From Zea mays (taxonomy: Eukaryota; Streptophyta; Magnoliopsida; Poales; Poaceae): DNA of 64,000 nucleotides. Under the pieces are notes generated by a model. The model had not been told where the DNA came from, ran no database searches, and saw only the letters and a program-made list of their open reading frames with translations. Shown here piece after piece: positions 11,251-22,583 of the stretch (position 1 is the stretch's first letter; each line of letters opens with the position of its first letter). A program made the position numbers and the translations under genes. The stretch covers positions 117,023,789-117,087,788 of the forward strand of contig NC_050101.1 of NCBI RefSeq assembly GCF_902167145.1. Direction: 5' to 3'.

Positions 11251-11752
11251 ACGAATATATTTTATGTGTATCTTCGGAACAAATGTCACATGCATAACAT
11301 AACATCATCACATCATTTTGCATAGCATAAGCATCATACATCATATCGCATTTGGCAAGAGAAGGGGACACTCTCAACCTTCGAAGGGATGCTTTGAAAA
11401 AGTGACATTGAAATTATATAGCTTCGGAATACAGTTTCGGGGAATATTTTCACGAAACATGGGCGAACTTTATCAGATCAATATCAAAGTTGCATAGCTT
11501 CGGAAAATAGCTTCGGAAAATGTTTTCACGAGGCATCGATGTCATTCATCAGAATAATTTTGACGAAGGCTATCTTCTTCACGACGCATGAAAAGAAGGG
11601 AAGGTGTTTTTTCGCCGAAGGCTCAAAAGTGGTATGTATTTAAAGTTTCATGCATCGTAAAGAATTCAATAATGAAAAGAGACTTGTATATTACATTCAA
11701 ATGTACAAAGTGTTGCATAGATTACACTTTAAATGTTTTTTCCAAATAGCAC
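11251..11752. other. E1 non-coding spacer
   Basis: Between the repeats and the 3' end of the antisense gene. Rich in the hexamers CTTCGG and CCGAAG; no ORF. Confidence 0.5.
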
Positions 11753-11886
11753 CTAATCTTCCCTCAATACTGCTTCGGCGGCTTCATTCAGAAGTTGGTC
11801 AACAACCTTGTCCATGATAGTTTCGGCCATTTGATTAATTTCTTCATCCCCTTTTGTGTGGGGGTCGGCAGATCGTCCAACAGTTT

Positions 11887-11979
11887 CTGAGCGAAGAGAA
11901 CACTTCTTCAGTACTTTTACAAATCGCGAGCAAAGTTTAAAATAAAAATTACAACGCAACAAGAACGACTAGTTGGTAC
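11887..11979 (-). other. Intron 2 of E1 antisense gene
   Basis: GTACCAAC...CGCTCAG, 93 bp. Removing it joins 508 bases (one base past a codon boundary) of the exon 2 frame from 12487 to an exon 3 that needs exactly one base, so the reading frame is kept to the stop. Confidence 0.6.
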
Positions 11980-12771
11980 CTAACTGTCTTTCGGGCTCCC
12001 TACTCCTTTCGGCAGCGTCTGCTACTCTTCTAGCATCGTGAATGCCTTTTTCGCTTCTTTCAATGATCTCTCGCGCCATTCCTCGGCCGCCGTCGTTCCA
12101 GATATCAGTAAAAAATTTGCCACCAACCACGCTTGCTTCGGCCGAGGGGTCCTTGACGTCTTCGGAAGATAAGGTAGCTTCGGATTGAGCTAAAAATTTT
12201 ACATGCCCGCAACCTTTCTTCTCTAAGACAGAAGCAATTCCTCTGGCGCCCGAAAAAGCGCATATGTCGCCACGACTGTTCAGAATCTCTTCGAAGGCCT
12301 CTGCTTCGTGGCTAATCCATTCCAGCGGACCTTCGGGATTGCCTCGAGAGAAATTCTCTTCGCTGGAAAAGGCGCCTACGCTGGCGAAGCTGGATTTGAT
12401 TTTATTCACACATTCTACAGATTTGACATAGCATTTCCCCTGAGATGTGCGAAGCTCCTTAACTTTTGATTCCAATTTGTTGACCATAAAATCACTAAGT
12501 TCTCGTTTCGTTTCCTCAAGCGCGCGCTCCTCTTTAGCTCTAGCCAGCTGTTTCTGAAGATCTTTAATCTCACGTTTTTGAGCTTCGGCCTGGGCCTTTG
12601 AAGCAGCTTCGTCTTTTTCACTTTATCTACCAGTGTAAGCAGAATTTTATCTTTTTCCAAAGCTTCGTTTCTCAGTCTGATAACTTCGGAGCGTAAATTA
12701 TTAAACGCAATATCATAGCTTTCATCTTCGGCGCTCTTTTGGGCTCTTAGTGCGTTGCTTAGGATCAGGCC

Positions 12772-12855
12772 CTATACGAAAAAGAATTCATATAAGAAAA
12801 AAAGGAATGAGTTGCGTAAAAATAAGGGGGTTTTTCAAGTGTTTAATTCCTATAC
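12772..12855 (-). other. Intron 1 of E1 antisense gene
   Basis: GTATAG...CGTATAG, 84 bp, T-rich near its 3' end, phase 0. The intron at the same place in E2 is also 84 bp, and in E3 62 bp. Confidence 0.7.
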
Positions 12856-15050
12856 CTTCAGGCTGTTGTACGCAAGACTGTCTGCGAGATCTTCTTTCGT
12901 CATGGCGCTTAATCCAGATTCAAGCTTCGGGAAACCAATACTTCTGGCCATTTCTCGGCAGACAGATAGCTCTTTGTTGTCAGGCAGGCAGTATAAGAAG
13001 TCATCTTCATTCGTTCCATTGAATATTATTGCCCCCTTCGGATATTTTAGTTCCTTTGCATAATGGATGGCTTCATGAGTTTCTTCTTCAGATAGCTTCT
13101 TCCCCGAAGCATGTCGTATCATGTAATCACGCGTTCTGGAATTTTTATTGCTTCGGCTTCAAAAGGTTGCTCCTTGTAGGGCTCCGAAGGCCCAGTTTCA
13201 GCTTCAGCTTGTTGAGCCGAAGCTTCAGTAGAAGCTTCAGCAACTTCAACACTCTTTTTTGGAATTGTGCTTGAAGACTTAATTGTCTCCAAGACGTCTA
13301 GTACATTTACCATTCTTTTCCTTTTTGGGGTCACTGATGGCCCCTTTTGGTTTTTTGCTGTCCCAATGATTGCTGTAGGACTCAAAACTTCTGATGTTTT
13401 GGAGCCCTCAGTTGCTTCTCTTACCTCCTCAATTTTTTCTGTGAGCGGCGCTTCGGTTTTCTCTTTTGTTTCTGACAACAAAATGTTTGATTGTTCTGAT
13501 TCTATCTTTGGTGGCACTTCGGCCGTTTCTGCGATCTCTGGCAACAAGGCTGGCTCGATCAGTTTTTCAGCTTCGGTGGCTGAAGAAGTTTTCCCGGTAA
13601 ACTCCGGCACCGAAGCTGGTTCAATATAACGCGGCCGTTGCGTAAGAACCTTTATCTTTTTCCTCTTCGGTTCTGGCTCGCTAGGAGCAGCTGCAGCTTC
13701 TTCTTTTGCAGAGATTGTGTTTTTTCTCTTCTGCCTTCGAATGGGATAGCAGTAATCAGGGTAGACAAACCCAATGGCATCAAATACCCGATTCAGTCTC
13801 TTCTTTTTTCGGCCTCCGAAGGCTGCTGACATTGCATTATCTTCAGCCTTCGAGTAGGTCCCGAGTAGCTCATCACTTAAATTGTCAATGCTTTTCAACC
13901 ACTCATCATCTGGCTCAATAAATTTATCTCCAAATTTGAAGGTGTACTTCAGTCTCACAAGCTTACCTTCGTCGGCCTCTTTTATGGTTTCTTGTGGCAT
14001 TTCCCATTTCTCAGCAAGCGGCCACACCCTGAAGGCGATATGTTCTTGTACTAAGTCCCTTGTTCCTATAAAAGAGCAGACAACGCCGAAGGCTCTTTGG
14101 CACTCTTCGGCGGCTTCGTTCATTTCAACCTTCGGCCTCCGAAGGCCGAAGCTTTGCCAAATAGGACGCATAATTATACCTTTGATGTCTTCTCGTGCTG
14201 ATAAGTCATTCTTCACATAAAACCATTCTGTCATCCAATCCCCGGGCCATTTCTTCCGAAAGGTTGGTACGGGACAGCTTGCCCTGGACCGAGAAACGAA
14301 GCTGTAGCAGCCAAAGTTGTTATGGTACTGTTCTTTGCCCCAAGGCTTTGTTTCATATAATAATTCATGAACATTACAAAAGCTTCCTGCGTCAGGCTTC
14401 AGACCTTGACTCCTCGCGGCCCACACGAAGATATTTAGCCTTATAATTGCCTCGGGAGTAAGTTGATGAAGATAAACTTCGAAGATTTTCAACACCTCCA
14501 CGACGAAGCTGCTCAAGGGGAATCGCAATCCAGCTTTCAAAAAGCTTCGGTACACCACAACTTCATTTTCTTCAGGGTGTGGACAAGTTTTTACCCCTTC
14601 GTCCGCCCTCACAATGGACAGATCCCGGAAATACCTTCCTCTCATATTAACAAGATGATTCTCTTTGATAGTTGATTTACCATAAACTGAATGGCTTGGT
14701 CGCCAGGAGCGATCTTCGGAGTCTTCGCCACCGCTGTCCATATCATAACTTTCACTGTCACCAGTATCTTCAGACAGCCCCTCCAGAATTTCCTTGGTAA
14801 TCTTTTCTGTGTTGGACTTCGACATCGCTATAAGAAACCCTAGGTTCTTCTCTTCATCAAGACTCAGCTTCATCTCAGCAGCAGCCTTCTTAGCAGCTTC
14901 AGACATCTTCGGAAGCGCTAAAAAACTGTTTCTAAAAGCCGAAGCTTCAAAGCTAAAAACTTAGCAGTTCACAGTGCACAAGAGCTAAAAAATGAGTGAG
15001 CAGGAGTGGTTGGCCAGAAAGCGTGCAAAATAAGTTTGCGGTATGGCCGT

Positions 15051-15057
15051 ATTTATA
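15051..15057 (-). promoter_or_regulatory. TATA box of E1 antisense gene
   Basis: TATAAAT on the minus strand, about 145 bp before the ATG at 14906 and just inside the 3' LTR. E2 and E3 have TATATAAA about 200 bp before the same start. Confidence 0.6.
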
Positions 15058-15197
15058 CGCTTGGTGCGTTGAAAGTTGAAAGACCCCACTTGTCATTGAA
15101 TGTTGCTATTCTAGCAAAGGGAAGGTGTTTTTTCGGACCTTCGGCATAAAGCCTTCGTTCATATCGCAATCTGAATTTATTATTTCAAACAAATTAA

Positions 15198-15213
15198 TAT
15201 TGCGAGGGGCTAC
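15198..15213 (+). promoter_or_regulatory. E1 polypurine tract
   Basis: ttgcgaggggctac directly before the 3' LTR at 15214; E2 has gaaggggctac and E3 gaagggactac in the same place. Confidence 0.7.
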
Positions 15214-15878
15214 TGTTGGGGGCCTTCGGCTTCCGAAGGTCCTCAAAAACATGATTTAACAATGTTTCTGGAGTATAATGTGTGGACAGGTACCTTCGGA
15301 CTTGAATCAGAAAGGGAGAAGCTCAAAAGATACGAAGGTTGACACAGTGCCGAAGCCGTGAAGCAGGAAAGCTTCGGCATGTTCGCAGAAAGGGGAACCG
15401 ACTTAAAGATGAAAAGGCCATTTAGACCTCGATAGAATGCTATAGAATTATCACCAAATGTAAAGGGCATGTATGTAATTTTGTATGGGTTGTACCCCGT
15501 GCCTATAAATAGGTGAACAGTACCCCCGTACTGTTCACGCTGATTTGGCATTTTGCTTTTGCGTCACACTTGTATTTTCATCTCCTTCCAAGCCGAAGGT
15601 ACATTTATAATTCAATATTGTTTCTATTTCTTTATGATGAGTTAATAAAGTTAAATGAATAATGTTACATGATTATTCACGCTATCTTTTATGTTTCATA
15701 TGCTTCATCTTTTACTAATGTATATTGTAGTGATGAAGGTTAATCCTTCATGACCTTCGTCCGGAGATCGTTATATCCTAAGGGAAATAATGCTTCGAAG
15801 GACGAAGGATCTTAATGCTTAACATTTTCTGTGTTGCCTTGTTCTTAACTCATAGCATTTGAGAACAAGTCCCCAACA
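15214..15878 (+). repeat. E1 3' LTR
   Basis: 665 bp, identical to the 5' LTR except for one base seen by eye. Followed by the TSD ggcgc. Confidence 0.9.
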
Positions 15879-15883
15879 GGCGC

Positions 15884-17240
15884 GATTTCCAGAAAACAGG
15901 GGGGTTCTTTAAGAAAACGCGCGGGCGAAGGGGTATCGGGCGCCTACAGCCGTTGGATCTCAGATCTACGGCCAGGATTAGATCCCGCGGCGGGCGCGCG
16001 GGCGCGCGGCGGCGCGAGCGGCTGACAGGCGGGACCGGGCGGACAGCGCGGGCGCAGGCGACTGGCAGGCGGGACCGGGCGGACAGCGCGGGCGGACTGA
16101 CAGGCGGGACCGGGCGGACAGTGCGGGCGCGCGGGCGAACTGACAAGTGGGGCCTAACGGGCAGAGAGACGGGGTGAGGGGGAAGTGGGCCTGGGCCGCT
16201 GGATCTCCGGCGGACGGCCAGGATCAGGTCCGGGCGAGTTGAATCAGGGCCGCCCGATCTGGGTTGAACGGTGGAGATCGGATGGGCGGCCTGGGTCTTC
16301 CCTACGGCTAGCTGGGGCGGCGGCGCTCGTCCCCGCGGCGGAGGGCTCGCCGGAGACGAGGGGCGCGGGCGATTGGCGGGGCTCTGGGGCGACCTGGGTG
16401 GTCGGGGAGGTCGGGGAGGGCGCGGGGAGTTCTCCGGTAGGGTCTGGGTCGAGGCAGAGGCACCGGAGGGGGGCGATTCACGGCGGAGCGGCTCGACGGC
16501 GGGATTACTCTACTCCGGCGAGGAATTACACACGGCAGAGAGCAAAACAAGGGGCGATAGGGGCGGGAGAGGTCCCTTACCTCAAGACGGGCTCCGGGAA
16601 CTCCTCGGCGGCGACGGAGACGCGACGGTGGCCCAGGTCGACGGTGACGGCTGCACGGCGGACGACGGGTGAGCGCGGGCAGAGAGAAATAGGGAGGGGG
16701 AGAGGGAATTGAGGCGCGTTCCGGGTTGCGGACGTCGAGGCGGAGCTCACCGGGGCTAAGGGCGCGGGGGAGCTCCAACGGCGACGAGGAACCGAGCTCG
16801 GGACGGCGGGGTTATGGCGGCGGCGCTCTGCGTGCGCGCAGCGAAGGGGAAAGAGGGTCTACTGGAGCGCAAATGGGGGGGAGAGGGTGAGGGCGAGTGG
16901 GGCTCGGGGCACAAGTGGCCAGGGCGGGTCAGTTCCGAGCTCCACGCGCGACGTGGGCGCGGGGAAGGCGGGCGCGAGCAGCTCGGCGGCGGTTACGCGG
17001 GGACGACGGGGCTGACAGCCCGGGCCCGCGACGTAGAGAGAGAGAGGAAAGCGGGTGCGGGCGGGGAACGGCAGCGCCGACAGGTGGGGCCGAGCGAGCA
17101 GAGAGAAGGGGGCGGGTACGCGGAAGGCGGCCGCGCCGACAGGCGGGGCCCGCTGCGCAGAGAGAGGAGGGGGGAGAGGGGCGCGCGCGCGAGGTGGGCC
17201 GACTCGGCCGAAAGGCCGAGGGGGGGGCGGGTAAGTGGGC
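15884..17240. repeat. GC-rich, CpG-dense half of the Tekay-like LTR (left copy)
   Basis: Very GC-rich. At 16020-16145 three units of about 36-39 bp share 'aggcgggaccgggcggacag'. The same block occupies 25779-27130 in the other LTR. Open frames across it on both strands are compositional. Confidence 0.75.
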
Positions 17241-17505
17241 TGCTTTGCCTTTTTCTTTTATTCTGAATTGTTTTTCCCTTTTCTTTTTACTTATTCTATT
17301 TGATTCAAATTCAAATGAGCCCCAAATCCAAATTAGACTTTTTGAGAATTATGCACCAAACAAAAGTGAAATCTAGGGTTCAACATGATGCAACAATTCA
17401 TACTCCCTTAGGGTTTAACATAATAAACTATAATTACAAGTAAAATAAGCACTTAGCTCCTATAGAAATGAGAGAGAAAAGAATGAGGAAGGATGAGAAA
17501 AGGAA

Positions 17506-17568
17506 GTAACACCTGAATTTGTGAATATGAGCAAAGAAATTTTATACCCCCAAATTCAGGGTGTTACA
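17506..17568 (-). repeat. Terminal hairpin of Tekay-like LTR (left copy)
   Basis: The arms gtaacacctgaatttg (17506-17521) and caaattcagggtgttac (17551-17567) are inverted repeats around a 29-base loop that includes a TATAAAA on the minus strand. The same structure is at 27401-27463. Confidence 0.75.
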
Positions 17569-17584
17569 AACCTATCCCCCTTAA
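17569..17584 (-). promoter_or_regulatory. Tekay-like polypurine tract
   Basis: On the minus strand aagggggataggtt directly precedes the 3' LTR start (TGTAACACCC). Confidence 0.75.
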
Positions 17585-17603
17585 AAGAATCTCGCCCCGA
17601 GAT

Positions 17604-20600
17604 TCAAGGTTGGTCAGCAAAGAGTTCAGGGTATTTGGCCTTCAGGTCATCTTCTCGTTCCCAGGTTGCTTCTTCCTCCGAATGGTGACCCCATCTGACT
17701 TTGCACATTCTGATGGTATTCCTCCGGGTGACTCTATCTGCAAACTCCAGAATCTGCGTTGGCTTCTCTATGTAGGTCAGATCTTCCTGGACTTCCAAGC
17801 CCTCCACTGGCAACTGTTCTTCTGGTACTCGCAGACACTTCTTCAATTGCGACACATGGAACACATTGTGCACTGCTGACAAGCTCTCTGGTAGGTCAAG
17901 CTGGTAGGCCACTTCTCCACGCTTTGCTTGAATCTGATATGGTCCAACGTACCGAGGTGCTAACTTGCCTTTAACTCCGAACCTTCTGACTCCTCTGATA
18001 GGTGACACCTTCAGATAGACGTAATCTCCCACTTCGAAACTCAGTTCCCTTCTCCTTCTGTCAGCATAGCTTCGCTGTCTTGACTGGGCTGTCTTCAGGT
18101 TCTCCCGAACCATTTTGATATTCTCTTCGGCTTCAAGCAAGATGTCGGGGCCAAACACCTGTCTCTCTCCAGGCTGGTCCCAATGCAGCGGAGTCCTACA
18201 ACTCCGTCCGTATAGTGCCTGAAACGGCGACATCTTCAAGCTGGCCTGATAACTATTGTTGTAGGAGAATTCTGCATAAGGTAACCTTTTATCCCATCCT
18301 GACTTGTCTTGCAACGCACAGGCTCTCAACATATCTTCTAGGATCTGATTAGTTCTTTCAGTCTGACCGTCTGTCTGCGGGTGATAAGCTGAGCTGAAGT
18401 TCAAATGGGTGCCCAACGCTTCTTGTAGCTGCTGCCAAAAATGAGATGTGAACTGCGTTCCTCGATCTGATACTATCTTCTTCGGCACACCATGAAGGCA
18501 GACTATCCGTGACATGTATAACTCAGCTAACGTTGCTCCGGTGTATGTCGTCTTCACAGGTATGAAATGGGCCACCTTTGTTAAGCGGTCCACAACCACC
18601 TAGATGGAATCATAACCGGCCCGGGTACGAGGTAGGCCAACTATGAAATCCATCCCGATCTCATCCCACTTCCACTGAGGAATCCGCAATGGCTGCAACA
18701 ATCCGGCAGGCCTCTGATGCTCTGCTTTGGTTCTCTGACAGCTATCACAGATGGCGACATATTCTGCGATCTCCCTTTTCATACCATACCACCAAAACCT
18801 CCTTTTTAAATCCTGGTACATCTTCTCGCTTCCAGGGTGTATGGAGTAGGCTGTCTCATGAGCTTCCTTGAGGATCAGTTCCCGAATAGGTTTGAGGTCG
18901 GGAACACACAATCGGTCCTTGAACCAGATTACCCCCTCTCCGTCCTCTCGAAAGTCCTTGCCTCTTCCTTCTAGGATCAGCTGCCGGATCTTGTTGATGT
19001 TTTCATCATCCTTCTGCCCTTCCTTGATCTCCCGCTCTAGGGTGGGCTCTAATTCCACTGTCACTCCTTGCGTACTATTCAGGAAACCGAGGCTCAGTCT
19101 ATCAAACTCCTTGGCTAACTCATACGGCATTGTGTGCGAGGCCAACATATTGACTTGACTTTTCCTGCTCAGAGCATCTGCAACAACATTGGCTTTGCCC
19201 GGATGGTAATGTATCTCCAACTCATAGTCTTTGATCAGTTCCAACCATCTTCGCTGCCTCATGTTTAACTCTGACTGGGTGAATATGTACTTCAGACTTT
19301 TATGATCTGTGTAGATGTCGCACTTCTGCCCATACAGGTAATGTCTCCAGGTCTTTAAGGCATGAACCACTGCTGCCAATTCCAGGTCATGTGTGGGATA
19401 GTTTTTCTCATGGATCTTCAGCTGTCGAGACGAGTATGCTACAACTCTCCCTTCTTGCATTAGCACACATCCCAATCCGGTGTAAGAAGCGTCGCAATAC
19501 ACTGAGAATGACTTGTGGACATCAGGCAGAACTAACACAGGAGCTGTAGTCAATCTACTCTTCAGTTCTTCAAATGCTTCCTGACACTTTTGGGTCCACT
19601 TAAACTCAACTTTCTTCGCCAGTAACGCTGTCATTGGCCTAGCAATCTTTGAGAAGCCTTCAATGAAACGCCTATAGTATCCGGCCATTCCGATGAAGCT
19701 CTTGATCCCACGAACATCCTTCGGTGCTTTCCAGTTCAGGATATCTGCTACTTTCTTTGGATCCACTGCCAACCCATCTTGGTTTATGATGTGACCCAGA
19801 AATAAGACTTCATGAATCCAGAACTCGCATTTACTCAGCTTGGCATACAACTGATGCTCTCGAAGTCTTTGCAATACCATCTTCAAATGCTCAACATGGT
19901 CTTCCTCACTTTGAGAGTATATGAGAATGTCGTCGATGAACACTACCACGAACTTGTCCAGATAATCCATGAACACACCGTTCATCAGGTACATAAAGAA
20001 GGCTAGCGCATTTGTCAAACCAAAGGACATAACTGTGAATTCATATAACCCATACTTGGTGATGAATGCTGTCTTCGGTATATCCGAGGGTCGGATTCTG
20101 AGTTGATGATAACCAGATCTCAGATCTATCTTCGAGAATACGCTGGCACCTCTGAGCTGGTCGAACAAATCTTCTATCCTTGGCAGGGGGTACTTGTTCT
20201 TGACAGTGACTTCATTCAAGGCTCTGTAGTCTATGCACATCCTTTTGGTACCATCTTTCTTCTCTACAAACAACACTGGAGCGGCCCAAGGCGAGGTGCT
20301 TGGTCTGATGTAACCCTTCTCTAACATCTCGTCTATCTGCTTCTTGAGTTCCACCAATTCTGGTCCAGACACTCGATAGGCTCTCTTTGAAATGGGGGCG
20401 GTACCAGGGATAAGCTCTATGGCAAATTCAACCTTTCTTTCGGGTGGCATGCCCGTTAGCTCCTCGGGAAACACGTCCGGAAAGTCCGACACAACCTTGA
20501 TAGTCTCGAGCGGGTTGGGCTCCTTACTATCAACTGAAATCTGATGACAGACTCCCTCTTCTGATTTAGGCATCCATAGCTCGGCCACTACCTCTTCTCC

Positions 20601-22205
20601 TGACGGGGACTTCAATGTTACGGTCCTCTTGTCACAACTAACATTCGCCTCATACTTCATTAACCAATTCATCCCTAGGATGATATCTACCCCAAGGGTG
20701 TCTATTACTATTAGATCACTGGGGAATCCTATCCCCCTTATTTCCACCATTATGTTTGAACATATTTTATCTGTTTGCACCTTGCCACCAACCGAATTAA
20801 TCCTCATGGGTGGCATCATTGCCTCTACTGAGATGCTATGCAATTCTACCCATGTTGCAGTGACAAATGAATGAGTTGCACCAGTATCAAATAGCACTTT
20901 CGCGGGATGAGATTCGACTGAGAACATACCTACTGCCACATCTGGTGCATCCTGGATCGCTTCGGCCTCCAAGTGGTTCACCTTCCCACGGTTGTACGCT
21001 TGGTTACGATTGCCTGCTGCCGGCTGCAGTACACCTTGCCTTGCTGGAGCATTGGGGTTGGTCTGCTGCTGAGCTGTCTTCTTTGGGCACTGCATCGCCC
21101 AATGGCCTTGATCTCCGCAGTGGAAACATCCTCTGCCTCCTCCTTGTGCTGGGGCTGCTTGGTTGCTCTGATTTGCTGCTGGGGCAGGAAGGCGAGGTGC
21201 CTGGTTGTTCTGCTTCTGATACTGATTACCTCCCTGCTGGCTGTGCTGACGATACTGTTGCTGCTGCTGCGGGTACTGCCTCTGAAACTGCTGCTGATGC
21301 GGACGCTGATTCTGATTCTGATATCCCAGTGGGTGACCAGGTCTGCCTTGCTGAGATGAACTGCCTGAGAAACGTGGACGGCTGATGCCTCCGGACTGGG
21401 GTCCACTCATCTTGCGCTTCCGATCTTCCATGTCCTTACGCTTCTTCTCAGTCATGACTGCCCTATCGATCAGGTGCTGGAAGGTGGGGAAGGTGTGATT
21501 CATCAGCTGGTAATGCAGGGGATCCACCAAACCTCTCATGAACCTGTACTGCCTCTTGGCATCAGCGTTGACATCCTCGGGTGCATAACGAGACAGCTGC
21601 AGAAACTTGTCTCTATACTCACTAACAGACAGGGGTCCCTGCTTCAGAGCCAGAAACTCCTCCTTCTTCATGATCATCAGTCCCTCTGGCACATGGTACC
21701 GACGGAAACTCTCGCTGAATTCCTCCCAAGTGATAGCTTCAGGGTCAGCATGGGTGGCGAGGTAGGACTCCCACCAGGACTGGGCTGCTCCCCTCAGCTG
21801 GCGGGGACCATACAGAACCTTCTCCCTGTCGTCGCATTGGGCGGTGCGCAGCTCCCTTTCCACTGCGCGCAGCCAGTCTTCTGCATCCATGGGGTCAGCA
21901 GAATGGGCGAAGGTAGGAGGATGCCCTCTCATGAACTCACCACGCTTATCTCGTGGCATCTGGGGCATCTGCACTTGCAATTGGGGTTGGGGCTGCTGTT
22001 GAGCCTGCTGCATGGCTGCCAGAGTCTGCCCAATGGCCTGCACTGCCTGGGTCTGCATCAAGAACATCTGCTCCACTGACATCGGGGGTGGTGGGGGAGG
22101 TTGCCTCTGACTTTCCTCCTGCTGGTCATGCTGCTCTTGCTGAGCACGCCTGTTGCATCGGCGCCTGTTGTCAGACATCTGTGGGAGACATTCATACATC
22201 AGCAT
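17604..22205 (-). pseudogene. gag-pol: Tekay-like gag-pol polyprotein with one amber codon
   Basis: One frame of about 1,530 codons carries the whole polyprotein. The likeliest start is the ATG at 22178 (MSDNRRRC), ten codons inside the open frame. Gag is followed by a knuckle [14 protein letters not shown] (about residue 360). Then come protease ([10 protein letters not shown], about 437), reverse transcriptase (FIDDILIYS, about 750; the usual Y is F) and RNase H ([19 protein letters not shown], about 900-1010). Integrase follows with an HHCC finger (about 1122-1160) and D, D, E in [16 protein letters not shown] and QTERTNQ. The last 70 residues (VRWGHHSEEEATWE) look like the chromodomain that targets chromovirus integration to heterochromatin. 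A single TAG at 18600-18602, where TGG (Trp) is expected, cuts integrase. Otherwise the frame is intact. Confidence 0.9.
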
Positions 22206-22583
22206 TGATCTTACAACCCTTCAGCATAAGAAAAGAGAATACAGAATTCTTCATGACACTGAGTGAACAAAAGAGCTTCACTGATCCTCATTCATGATTC
22301 AACACAGCTTCTCAGATAAGGAAGGAAAGTAAGAGCAAATGGCTTCCCAACTAAACAACTGACTTCATTAACATTACTAGCTAAGCCGAACTGCAGGGAA
22401 AACCCGCAGGTTGGCAACAGTCATTACAAAGATTCGAATCCAGCACAAGTTCATCATAACAAGCATGCAAACAACTGATAAGCAAACTAAACTAAATGGA
22501 AGCAACTGATAAGCAAACTAAACTGACTACCTAAGACTGAGACATCTGACTTAAGAATTATTACAAACTCCGACGCTAACGAT
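22206..22583 (-). other. Spacer between leader ORF and gag
   Basis: AT-richer leader with an imperfect repeat (aactgataagcaaactaaact) at 22474-22530. No ORF. Confidence 0.5.

Larger units (their letters stand above)
11753..14906 (-). pseudogene. Antisense spliced gene of E1 (PF04195-like, three exons)
   Basis: Exon 1 runs 14906 to 12856. Its first 595 codons include, at residues 115-195, the block FLKAGLRFPLSSF...LHQLTPEAI...FVWAARSQG, which I recognise as the plant 'putative gypsy type transposon' domain (PF04195). An acidic Ser/Glu-rich linker follows. A frameshift near 13120 leads into a conserved segment, and a donor (CTGAAG|GTATAG) ends the exon. Intron 1 is 12855-12772 (84 bp, phase 0, acceptor TATAG). 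Exon 2, 12771-11980, encodes a long coiled coil with one frameshift near 12625, then a conserved IW..GGRGMA segment. Intron 2 is 11979-11887 (93 bp). Exon 3 joins in phase 1 and continues in frame to 11753. The function of the family is unknown. It is not a pol product: it lies opposite to gag and has its own TATA. Confidence 0.7.
8479..15878 (+). mobile_element. Tat-clade (Grande-like) LTR element E1, gag only, no pol
   Basis: The element starts TGTTGGGGG and ends CCCCAACA, flanked by ggcgc (8474-8478 and 15879-15883). LTRs are 8479-9143 and 15214-15878, both 665 bp, with a single mismatch found by eye (g versus a in the 'gcttc[g/a]tctttt' motif). Contents: PBS, gag, 63-bp tandem repeats, an antisense spliced gene, PPT. 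Protease, RT, RNase H and integrase are entirely absent, so it is non-autonomous and must use enzymes from relatives. The match with E2 and E3 in PBS, PPT and antisense gene sets the family. Confidence 0.9.
6545..17568 (-). repeat. Tekay-like 3' LTR, interrupted by nested element E1
   Basis: The left LTR copy consists of 6545-8478 and 15884-17568 (1934 + 1685 = 3619 bp). The break holds element E1 with its ggcgc duplication. Substitutions against the other LTR are seen for example near 7015, 7131, 7690 and 7883. A GC-rich half (15884-17240) contrasts with the AT-rich remainder. Confidence 0.9.

Noticed and set aside
15850..17376. Several long ORFs in the GC-rich LTR half, also at 25727-27271
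   Set aside because: Low-stop GC-rich DNA gives long frames on both strands. The translations are Arg/Gly/Pro-rich without domains, and their conservation only reflects recent LTR duplication.
20978..21406. ORFs on either strand opposite the Tekay-like gag Gln-rich region
   Set aside because: CAG/CTG-rich coding sequence produces shadow frames; the polyprotein frame explains the region.
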